Shown piece by piece: positions 20,301 through 32,300 of a stretch of 62,168 bases of DNA. The stretch's first letter is position 1, and every line of letters begins with the position of its first letter. The notes beneath the pieces were generated by a model. It was not told the origin of the DNA and searched no databases. It saw only the letters and a list, made by a program, of their open reading frames with translations. Source of the DNA: Leishmania mexicana MHOM/GT/2001/U1103. Its lineage: Eukaryota; Euglenozoa; Kinetoplastea; Trypanosomatida; Trypanosomatidae. Location of the stretch: contig NC_018313.1 of NCBI RefSeq assembly GCF_000234665.1, forward strand, positions 345,709-407,876, in the 5' to 3' direction. A program made the position numbers and the translations under genes.

Positions 20301-23300
20301 CGCTGCCCACAGGTTGAACGTCGCCTCCCCTGGGCGGTCGACATCCATGTACGGGGTGTACTGCGACTCATAGGAAGACGATCCGTCGCGATATCCGACA
20401 CGCCCTGTGGCGTGGATGGACGTGGCGGTGGGCGGAATGCCTTGCAACACCTCTTGCACTCGGAATTGGTTCCCCTCAATCGGGCCAATGCAGCTCACGT
20501 GGTAGTCGCCGGGGTTCAGCTGCACCGCTGCGATGGAGGTGAAGGCGCCGACGGTGTCGTCCGCCTCGAGGGGAAGTGGGTGCCGCGCCCCCTGCAGGGC
20601 CGCGCCAGCTGCCTGGAAAGGCGCTGCGGCAGCCTCGCCGTTGTTTTGTGCTGTTGTGGCGTCCATCTCCCGCATCCGCAACCGTCGTCGCTGCTTCTCT
20701 GCCTGCTGCATCGCCGTTTCCAGTCCAGGAAACCGAAACTGAAGTCGCAGCTGTTTGGGCGTGTTGTTGTAGAAGACCCACCGCGGCGTGATTTGGATGA
20801 CCATGGGCCGCCCCTCCTGTGCGTTCGGGAAGAGAATCGAGTAGTTGCAGCTGCGTGTGATGCCGAGCTGTGACAGGGCGGAGACGAACACGCCGCTGGA
20901 GCCGACGTTGATGGGGACCGCACTGGACCAGCCGCCGTCCATCCCAATCGCAAAGAAGCCCTGTGTGAAGTCAGCGAGTCGACAGCCAATCAGGAACGGC
21001 TCCCCCTGCGACGGGATGATGCCGCTGGTGCTGCTCTGCCCCGGGCAGAGGCGGCGCTGCACAAAGCTGTCGCTCATGAGCAGCGGGTACTCGGTCAGGT
21101 TGTACACCCACAACGCCACTGACAACACCACCGTGCGGGACATCACGCTCACTTGCACGTAGAAGGCCCGTCCGTGGCTGTCGCGCAGTTGCAGCAGGCG
21201 AGGGTGGTGATCCACGGCATCACGCAGGTGCGTGATGACCGGGTGAAGGTCCGCCGTGAAGAAGGCGTCGCCGGTGCTCTGGGTGAACGACAGGCCCAGG
21301 ACGAGATTGCTGCCGTACGTGCAGAAGTGCAGCGGGAGGGCGCGCTGGTGGGGAAGAGCATCGTGGGTGCCGAGGGCGACAAGGCTGCGGTAGAAGCGCT
21401 CTTGATCGTGAAGCCCACGTCCGACACGCGGCGCCGTCCACTGTGCGATCAGCATGGCCTCATCGGGGGTCTGTGGACCGGCAAGCGGGTCCTGCTGAAA
21501 CACCCCCACCCGCGCGGTGAGGCCGAGGTGGTTCATCAGCGTGAGGCGGGGGTATAGGAAGATATGCTGCACCACCCCGTCCGCGGAATACGTGTGGATA
21601 ACAAACAATATGAGCAGCCGTTCATCATGATCGTCACGGGGGCGGCTGCTAGTGGCGCATCCGTGCAAAGAGCTCGCCGAGTCCTTCGCTGTTGCCGCAC
21701 CTGTTACGTCTACAGGTGGGCCGACCGCGTCACCCGCTACATCAACGCGCCTAAAGTAGAGAAAGCGGCCACTTTGGAGTTGCCCCAGCACGGTGCGCGC
21801 CTCATACCAGCGCAGGTGCGCCGTAGCGTCGTCCATCGTCTCCGCTACACCTGCCGTGTGCCCGGAGTCGGTCATGCCGGTAGGGGAGGCCGCGGTGGCA
21901 CTAGGTGCTGCCGGTGACGGCAGCCAGCGGGCCGAGGGGCAACACACACGCAGGACCACTTCGTTGCGCACGTCTTCTTCATTCAACGGGAGCTGCCAGC
22001 CTGGTGGCACTGTCGTCAGTGTCGCACACAAGGATGAGGCGTCATCGACCGAGTTGGGCGCCGTGAGCAGTTGCAGTGAAGACAGCAGCTGCAGCGTGCA
22101 GCCGGTTTCGTTGAAGAGAGAGCTTCGTGCTTGCAGGCGCACGACGAGCAGGTCCCCGCCACTTCTCTCAGTATCCTGCCATGAAGCCACTGGGGTGTTT
22201 TCTATTTTGGCGTGATACGGCGGCTGCAGGCGCTGCCAGTGCACCGCTGGCGGGACACGGGCGGTGTTGCCGCTGTGCGGCCGTCCTCTCCGCTGGGCAG
22301 CGGGTTTCTGGTTTCCTGTCGTCGTCAATATCGTAGCGCTGCTTCGTCGCTGATCCGGGAGTGAGTGGGCTGAGGCGTCGCCACACTGTACCACCCGCAG
22401 GCGATCGTAAAGGTCGTGGGATCTGTGCAACAGCGGCTCTCCAGGCTGAGCAAGTACGAAGTCGTCGGAAGTGCGGTGACTTGCACCGGTCCTGCGGCTG
22501 CTGCTCCCCCGTGCCATTTGAGGAGCGGCGCCCTTGGGGGTGCTGCCGCCCAGCAACGCCCCGCCCTTCTTCAGCGAATCCACGCACATGGATGACGCGC
22601 CGCGCGAGAGCGGTGTGGAGGGGTCGACCGAGGATGCGGTGAAGGACCGACGACGAGCATGTCTTCGGTGTTGCTGCTGCTGATGCAGGACAGGTGTCAA
22701 GCCATCGTCATCGCCTTCTCCGCTGGCGACCACGATGGGGTAGCGTGACGTGTCTGCCTCTTCCTCCGGGTCGACACAGGTCAGCGCTAACCAGTAGGCA
22801 AGCACCTTGCAGCCACATCCACTCATCCCTGTCGCCGTGGCCGGTGTGGATGCTGGTGCGGCCGCCGCTCCTCTGGGTGCGGTGGTGCGTACGGTCAAAG
22901 CCCTCGCCATGCCGTACTGCAGGGATGTGAAAGCGAACCAATTCGTTGTCGCGGCAGAGTCAGCGCCGCCAGAGGTGTACAGCTGTTCTTGCTGCCTCGG
23001 AGGAGGTACCGCTGTCGACGGCTTGGCTGCGCTAGCGACTGTCCTTGCTGCCAGCGCTGCCTCGCCCTCGGCATTCAGTGTCCAGGCGCAGTTCACACCG
23101 TCCCACTCGACGCACTCGGCTGAGAAGAAGGTCAGTATCAGCGAGTGGGCGTGGCGGTACGAGATGAAGATGTCGGTAGTGGAGGCTGGTGGCAGCCGGT
23201 AGAGCTCGTTGCAGCGCCACAACATCGGCGCTGCTGCTTCTGCTGTGGGCCGCGATGATGAAGAGTCCGTCGATCTGACTGCTGCGCTCAGCACGTCAGG

Positions 23301-26300
23301 CGTTGCCGTCGCCGACACCTTCGCCACCGCCACGCACTCACAGATGCCGGCGAAGAGGGTGTGGCTGAAACTGTTTAGTAGGCGGTGTGTCGCCATCCCC
23401 GGGGACACGGCTGCAGTCGCCACGGGTGCCCCCGAACCTGCAGTCACAGATGACCTGCGGTGGCCGCCACGCTGAGTCGGCCGCATCTTCGCCGCGAGTC
23501 GGTCGTCGGCGGTAGTGACGGCAGTGTTAGGGACTTCGTTCACCACGACGGAGGAGGAAGCACCAAACAGTGATGATGATAATGGTGTCGCCTCTATTGT
23601 CAGAGAAGAGTCGGTGCTCTGGCCACCGGCCCCCATCGCCACTGCATCCTGTCGCAGCTGCCGTCGTTGACGCCGAGAGCTCGTGTCCGAGAATGTGTCG
23701 GTGCTGGGATTACTTCGCCGGCTACTACTACTGCTGCTCTTACTGTACCCGCTGTCGCTGCCCTCGTCACCATCTGTGCTAACAGAGGAGCTGCCCGCTG
23801 TGGTGTCGCTGCTGGCATCCCTTCCCCAGTCGTCCTCGCCTCCGAATAGCGTCACAGCAGGCGTCATTGGCACGTCGGCGACCGATGCCGGTGCTGCCGC
23901 ACTGCTTACCTCTCCCCCTGCAGCGGCCGCCATGGTCAGACGCCGCCTAAGGCTCGTTGCCAGGGTGCTAAATTGGTGATTCATGTAAAGCAGCTTTGCC
24001 ACGATAAGGTGTGAGCATTGCCAGTGGACCCCGTCCACCACCAAGGAGTCTTGCCGGTTACTGCTGTGGCGCGACACCGTTTGCGTGAGCGACCACGTCA
24101 GTGCCGCGCTCGGCTTGAGCAGCACGTCCCAGCGACCACGCCCGTGGACCCGCACACTGGCCCTTTGGCACCGCACCAGGGAGGTGGAGGCGAGGGCCGA
24201 GGAGGATGTGCGACGTACCATGACGTCCTGTACGCACACCTGCACGAGTGGGTGGCGGTGGTCACTGAAAATGACCTCGACGGAGGGCGTAAACACCACC
24301 CACGAGAGCCCTCGGGACTGCCGCCGCTGAAGAAGCCGCTGGCGCCTACGCTGCCGTTGCCGCTGCTGCTGCTGTCGTTGTACGTCGACAGCGGGTATGG
24401 GGCGCATCTGGTCGTCCTCCGCGCACATGCGTGAATGCACGTCTTCCTGGACCTCTCCCCTCTCTGCAACAGCCTGGCGCAGGAGCGCCTTTGTTGTGTC
24501 AGTTCTGTGTGTTGCAGAGCCCTGCGGGGTGGCGGGGCATGATGGCTGTCTGCGGCTCTCTCTGCGTGGTCCTGTCGACGATGACCACGGCTGGTCGATG
24601 GTCATCGCCCCTTCTCTTCCTGTTGCTGTACTTGCGGCCGCCCCGGAGGCGTCGCTGGTATGGTTGGCGCGAGCGTAGTTGGTTCTCGCCGGTGGGACTG
24701 CCGCCACAGTTCGTTCGCGCGCACCACCTCCACGAAGGCCACTGCTGGGCCTCTCCTGATCCCCCTCCTCCTCTTCGCTCTTGTCGCTTGAGTCATCGGC
24801 GTCGCAGAACTCACTGTCGTGCTCATCCTCCTCGCCGTGCACGCCGGCGTTGTTCGTGGTAGCCCCTGATGCTTTCCATGCCAAGGTGGCCTCGACGAGT
24901 TCGAGGAACGCCCGTTCTACCTTGCTGTGGGTCAGGTACTTGGCATACAACCAAAGAACCTGCAGCTCTCCAGCGTAAGTGGACATGATTAATACGTCTG
25001 CGCGACCAAGGTCAACCTGCACCGTCCCCAGCGAGACGGCGTGATGCCGCCCGTTGTTGCTGCACACGCTCACGTCAACAGGTGCCAGCACCGTCGTGCG
25101 CGCCGTCGTCGTGGCTGCGTCGTAGGCGGACTCCGAGAGTATCATGAATCCGGTGCATCGCACGTCATCGCGCAGCAGTCGCCCGTTGCAGAGGCTTATC
25201 CACGACTCCACCGCTGTGCGGATGCGCAGCTGCCGGGATTCCCGTCGTGGCTCGATGATGACTGAGATGTGCGGCATGTAAAGATGCACATTGCGGTGCA
25301 CAAGCTGCGACTGGTGTAGGTCTCCGTGAGACGACGGAGGCGGTGGTGGCGACGCGTCCGCGCTTGCATCCTCGCTTCCCTCCGCGGCTTTCGAGGTGAA
25401 GGCCAACGAGTCGGGTACAGGCCTTTGGGTCGAAGCAGCCGTTTCACCACCGTTGCCACCCCCCGCCGAACTCTCTGCCGAGGGCTCCACGAAGCCCAGC
25501 CGCACCTGGGAACATTCTAGGTAGCTCCCCTCGCCAATCGCCATGAAGGGCAGTAGCGCCGTCTCCAGACCAACGTTCGCCGTCATCTCAACCAGTGATG
25601 AGCTCCACAGCGCAAGTGGGAGCCGCACACGGCCACTGCCGACAAAGCGAACGGTGAGTCCGCCCTGCACCACCATCACCACCCGCTGCAGCCCTGCCGG
25701 GCGGAGAAGCAGTGAGGGGTCGAGCGTGATGTCGTGACCGTTGAGGTGCACCGTCAGTAAATTTGTTTCTTGACTGGAGAATACAAGGACGAGGCCATCG
25801 CGGGAGAGGGTGATGTCGTGCTCGAGGTCCCAGAAGGCCTCGCGAATCTCATACATGCGCAGACCTTGGCCAGGCTTCCACTGCATGGGCAACAGAATTG
25901 GTGTCGTCGGCGTTGCCACGGCGACGGCGCGCTGGGACCTGTCGGCTACAGGCTTCGCGCGCTTCTCCTCTTCTGTAGCGGCCCGCAGCGCCGCGACCGG
26001 CTGGTCAACGAGGCAGCTTAACCAAGCACGCAACGCGGCTGCGCTGAGGTCGACAGTCAACGTCTCTAGGCGGCACCCTACCTCACCTTGCATCACAATC
26101 GCCTGCCTATGGTCCCCATCGCCGTTGCAGTTCCAGTCATCGACGCTTGTCGAGCCTGCAGTAGGGGCGGCTGCCGATGATGGCGAGTCGGCCAAGTAAC
26201 TCCTTTTTGCCTGTCTTGTCGGCTCGGAAGGCTGCTGCGGCGGCAACACCGGCACCGATGGTGCGGCCATTGCGTTCGTGTCCTTTGGCGACATCGTTGG

Positions 26301-29300
26301 AGATGCACTGACACCCGCTGCCTCGGGCGCCGTCTCCATGCCTCGCAGGACCTCCGTCACACACGCAGCGCCTTGAAGGTCTCGTGCCACCGTCTTCGCA
26401 GCTTCCCCTGCCGACGCGTATGCCACAGTGGAGGACGGTACGTACAGCTCCACACGGGTCGTGGAGAGGAGCGGCCGACTGGGACTCTTTACTGAGGTGC
26501 ACACGCACGACTCGAGCTGGACAGATCTGGCGTCGGTGAAGCTGGACACGATGATGCCACTTAGCCGTACGCACAAAGCATCCGCACAGGCCTCCTCGAG
26601 CATGGCGGTGGGAGCAAGCAACTGCTGCTGCTGCGCAGATGCCGGTGGTGCTGGGGATTTGCCCCATCGCAGAGGAGTACGACTGCACATCAGCGGGCTG
26701 GCATTTCTGCTTGTGCGGCTTCGTGCGGTGCTGCTGTGCGTGGTGGTTGGGTGGAGTGATCGCAGAGGGGCAACACTGGCGGCGAGGAACGTCATGAGAC
26801 ACGGCGTTTGGGTCGCAGTAGTCGACGCAGGACTTGCCGCTGCTGCATGTCGAGCTGAGGCATGGACCGCCGCGTATCGCCGCCAGAAGCCGCGCTCCTC
26901 GGAGACTGCGGCGGCGACTGTTTCGACATCGCGGTAGTAGACGAGCCTAAGACACACCTCCGCCACAGTCACGCGCGCAGACGGGCGAGGGCGCTGATGA
27001 GGCTCTCGGCGCTGTTCCTCTTGCAACGTCGACGGCGATGACGACTTCGAATGACCTTCATGAATCCGTGTGCCTCGTAGGTTGGCGGGGCCATCGTGCG
27101 CTGCCGGCGCTGACAGCATCCGCTTCCCGTCCGTCGCGTGCAGTGCGCTGAGGGGGATGTGGCTCATCGGCACGCGACGCTTTTCCACTTCAGCGATCTC
27201 GGCCGCGTCGTTAAGGGACGGGTCGTGGCGACGCTCTTCCTCTTTGTCCACCGAGTTGTCGCCATTCGGCTGCTGTCGGCCCAGTTGCCGCGATGGCTGA
27301 GACTGGCTCTCCACCCACACGTGCTGTTGCGGTGCGCTGTCGTAACGGAATACCCACATCGTCTTCACGCCCACCGCCTGCGCTCTTGCCAACGACGAAG
27401 ACGCATGCCCGCCGGAGCTGCCCAGCCCACTTTTGCTGCAGGCGAGCGGTGGAAAAGGTGAGGAGACGGAGGCACTGGATGCTGCGGCACTGCCTCGCGC
27501 TGCCGTCGGAAGCTCCATGACACAGTGCGTGAGGTAGTACTGACTGACTATCGCGATGCTATGCGGGGCAGGCGGTGTTGCTTCCGCCACCGCACCCTGA
27601 GCTCCTGCTGCTGTCGCTGCACTCGTCCCCTGAACCTTATGCAGCAGCATCTCGCTCAGCACAACGTATGCAGAGTTGTTGAGTACGACGTGGACTGGGG
27701 TCACTAGGAAGACAGACGTCGGCAGCGCCTCCGCTGGACGCATGGGGTACATGATTGTCGCGGGTACCGCTGCCGCCGTGACACTGCTTCCGTCGCTGGA
27801 GGTCGACGGCATCGTGTGAAAAGTCGCACTGGAGAGCGACTGCGAGCGGCGCGCAACTGTACCGATGGTGTCGTCGCCGCTGCTCACCGCAAAGCTGGTC
27901 TCCAGCTCTTCTTCGCTTGCCGCCACTCGCGCATCCTCCTGCTGGACAGATACACAGGTGCCCGAGGCTGCAGCCGCGGTGGTACCGTTCTCATGTGCGG
28001 CTTCCCCTGTACCCACGTCCACCGCCTGCGCGGCGGTGTCGATGCGCGTGTGCACCTGAAAAGGATAAAGTAGAAGTGGCATGCAAGCCGTCACCGATGG
28101 CACGCTGGGGCGCTGCTTACTCGTCGACTGCGGGTCCTCGAGCGATGCGACCTCTTCGTCGACAGCGGCTTCGGCCGTGCTGGTGCTCCCTGCGTTAGTC
28201 CACCAAACGTACGCCTCTACTGCCTCCACCTCCACGATAAGTGGCATGGAGGTCGCTAGAGGTAGGCGCTGTGGAGAGTGTGCGGTGGTATCGTATCTGT
28301 CGTCGGTGGACTGGGCGGCTGAGAGGCGGTTGTGCGCATTGTAATCGTTGCAGCGCGCATTCGTGGCAGCCACCGTCACGCCCGCTCGCAGACCCTGTTG
28401 TAGCCCACTCATCCACTCGAACGTGAGGCAGCCGCTATGGATGTGGATAGCCAAGGGTGGGGAAAGTAAGGGCCGCAGCTGCGCCTCCGCGTCAGCGTCC
28501 GTACCGCTGCTGTAGCTGCTGCTCCCACCACCGCCGGCGGGTGTAGTACAGCAGCACGCGTAGCGTAGCTTCCTGCGCTGACTCTCCTGCAGAATTACCG
28601 CGTTCAGCAGGGCAGTCTGAACGTTTCGAGCCGCAAAAACGGCGCTCACGGCTGCAAGTGTGGAGCACTGCTGTAGCTGCACAAGAGTGGTGGCGTGGGC
28701 AAGATGCCCTACGATAGCGGGCAGCACCAATCGCTGGCGCACCTCGGCCGCCGTTGGTCCTGTAGCGTGCGACTCGAACAGTATCGCAGGCACCATATCC
28801 ACCTCCCCTATGCTGCCGCTGCTGCTGCTACGAAGAGCCAGAACAGCGTAGCCGCTGTCGCGCAACGTCGCCAGCCGCTGCACCGACGTCGCTACCCCTG
28901 TCGCTGCGGTGCACCACAGCTGCTCATGAACCAACACGTCCAGCTTCGGTATACGCAACGCGCTGTAGCCGGGTGAGGCCACAAAATCCAGGCCCTCCCA
29001 CAGCACCGCTGCCGCCGCTGCGAAGGGCAGATGGAACACGATCGGAGAGGTGTGTACGTTCATGATGAGGCGGCGCGGGTTCTGCGCCGCAGCCGTGAGA
29101 ATGCTGCCGCCGCTGTTGTCCTCCCTCAACGGCACAAACGTCGGTAACGCGGCGGCCGCGCAGCTCGACGTGGAGAGCGGGACCGTGTTGGTGAGATTGA
29201 AAAATGTGAAGAAGGTCAGCCACGCTGCCACGTCCGTCGGTGAGTGCAGGGTTGCGTGCAACGGTCCCGGCAACGCGCCGCTGCCTGGCGCAGCGGTGGC

Positions 29301-32300
29301 TGTCAGGGAGACTCGCAGAAACTCGTCAGGGTTTCCCGGAGAGAACGGCGGGCGGCTGTCCATTGTGTACACCATGTGCACTTGGATGAGGGACGAGGCT
29401 GGCGGCGGTGATGCACATTGTTGTGGTGCCGCGAAGTCCTCTTCGCTCGGAAAAGCAGGTTGTGCGGCGGCAGGCGAATACGCGGTGCTGCTTCCGTCGG
29501 CGGCAGCATCAGTGGTCATGGCGGCGTGCTCTTCGGACGTTCTCGGTGGAGGTGCTTCCTCATATGCCCCGTGCTCGCCACTGTTGTCAGCGGCGGTGCG
29601 CGTGGTACTCGCCCCTGCGCGCTGTGCTGTCGTCTCGCTCATCGCATGTGGGAAGGCGTGCAAGGCGGTTCTGACGCGGGGCATGGCCAGAAATCCTCGC
29701 ACAGTCACCTCTACACATCCGTCTCGGCTCAGCATGACAGCTTCGCAGTTTGGCAACGCGGCGTGCAGGTACAGCGGCGCCACACTCCCTTCGCCCCATG
29801 GATAGTACAGCTCCGATTCAGCGATCACGACGCTCACGCGCATATCGGATGGAAATACTGGCGCCGAGTACATGTCACACGCGGCGTGCGTGGGCAACGG
29901 CGCAGAGGAGCTTTTTGCCCCACCTTCTGCGGGGTGCGAGATGCGGGCAAAGGCGGCAGCGCCAAGCGCCTCCACGGCGGCGGAGGCAGGCGACCGTGGC
30001 GCGAGTGTCACGCCAGGGTGGCTGGGGCTAGAGGAAAAGTGGAGGCGCGAGCCGATGTTACGCAGGCGGAACAGCGGCAACGGCGGTGTGAAGTACGCCC
30101 AGATGGCCGCTAGTGTTGGAATATGCATGACGGTCGCCACGTTGGACAGCTTCATGGCGACGTTCAGCCGGCCGTACGGGAAAATGGGCAAGTCCGCGTC
30201 ACTTGGCGAGCAGAAATGAAAGTCCACCTCTGCGCGCATACTGTCTCGTGGCACGAAAAGAGGAATGTGCGCCGGTGCACCGATGAGGTAGGCATTCACA
30301 CCTCTCTGGAGCACGACGTGGATATCCATGCGTGTGTCACGGTACCGCTGCAGAGAGACGTGCAGGCATTCTTCGCCAAGAAGCTCCACGGTGAGTGGTG
30401 GCGGTGTTGGTAGTGGGGTCGCTCTGGGGCGGCGAAAATCAGCGCTTCCTGCCGCCGTAGCAGCAGCAAGTGGAGTATCAGCGTGTCCCGGCAGCAATGT
30501 CAAGTTGCCGCCCTTGCTATCCAAGAGAAGCATCATGTGGCTGCCTGTAACGAGCCCGATGATTTGAGGGGTCGTGTACTTGTCGCGCTCGCTCAGATAT
30601 ACGTGGCGGCCCTCATTGTCGTAAAGCATCGTCATCACGGTGTCGTAAAGAGACTCCAGACTAGATATCAGATCGTCGCTGAGGCACAAGGTCACATGGT
30701 TGAAATTACACGTGAAGGCGATGCCGTTGCCCTCAACACTGTCAGCAAACGACGAGTATACCAAAAAGTCACCTGCCCATACATGAATATCAATGAAAGG
30801 CTCTTGCGACCGCGGTGGAAGGCTGTGGCGGCACCCCTCCGTTGTCCCGTCGGCGGCGCTGAGGTGAAGGTGCCATCCATCACCGAAGGTGGTTCGGATG
30901 GAAAACGCCTCTAGCCCCAGCGCGCCGTACTCGACAAATTCAAACCGCAGTGCCAGATTTACCTGTGACTTCTTCGATAGCGCATTCTGTTTCGCGTCAC
31001 CTGAGCTCCTAGCCTGCAGTCCAGACACAAAGCTGTTCGTGCAGCTAGACCACTGCTGCCTCATGGATCCGAGAAGCAGCTTCACGTACTCAAATCCCTC
31101 AACGTTGGTGGAGATGTGGGCACTATAGATCACTACTTCAACGCGAATGCTGTCAGTGCCCACGGCAGGGGTCACGGCAACCGAGCACAGCTGCAGAAGA
31201 GTGGTATCATTGACAGTAGCGCTGATTTCTTGAATTTCAGCCACAGGTGGCCTACCCAGCGCGACAGCTAGCTGAGCGCGCTGTGCGTGCAAACAGAGCC
31301 CGTCAGCTTTCCCAGTGATGGACTTCATGATGATGCCAAATGATGAGAACAGCTCCTGCTGTGCTCTCATCTCCAGGTGGTCCACCTTGTTCCCCACCAG
31401 GACCGCAGCGGTCGAGACATCCGAAAAGTCCTGATTCAGGAATGGCCTTGCGGCGACAATGTATGAGGTCACCTTAGTAGCTAAAAGTTCTTGAAAAGAT
31501 AGGTCGAGGCACGTTACGATCTCTTCAATGACGAGGTCAACAGTAGCGGGGGAGTGACCCAGTTTTGACGCCATAAGCAATACACCGGCGGTGTCGCTAC
31601 CAGTGATAGCGAGAACGGGTTTATCTTCGTCCGCCTCGGCGACGACGGTAGCGGTGGCGGCGGAGAGTTGCAGGCATAGCTTGTCTTTGCTCGCAGTGAC
31701 GCCGATGCACGCCTGGTTCGTGACGCCCCTCAGATTTTGATCAAGAGAAACTGCGAGTTCTGCGCACTCAATGGTGAGTCCAATCTCAGCTGGCAGCGCT
31801 GTCAAAGGACTCAACTCCAGAAGCGGTTCCTCACGTGACTTCTGCTCCTTCACATAGAAATACTGCAGGTACTGCTCGTACGCGCTACCCTGCGGCGGGC
31901 TTTTCGTGCGCTGGAATTGTGCAAAGCACTCTCTTGCCGCATTCCAGCACGCCATGACATCTTCTGCAGAGGTGAGCACCAGCTGGTCCTCGCTCAAGTT
32001 CTGTCCTTCATCGTCGGGGAGCCAAGGTGCTTTCAGAAGTTGCAGGCAGAAAGTGAAGAGGCTGGCAAGGAAGAGCTTCCGCCGCTGATATGCTGCCCAG
32101 TCAAACCGTCTTCGATCGCGCCTCGCTTTCTGATACGTCACCACTTTGCCAATTGCATATGACCACCACCTTGACGTCCCAGCCGGGTCGCCGGCTCGAA
32201 TGCGACTAGCGGGCCGATTGTCCCTAAAGAAGGCGCGACGCGGGGCCTGCTTCACACTTTCAAAGAGAATGCCGATTGCCGTGGTGCAAGGTGCGCTCCA

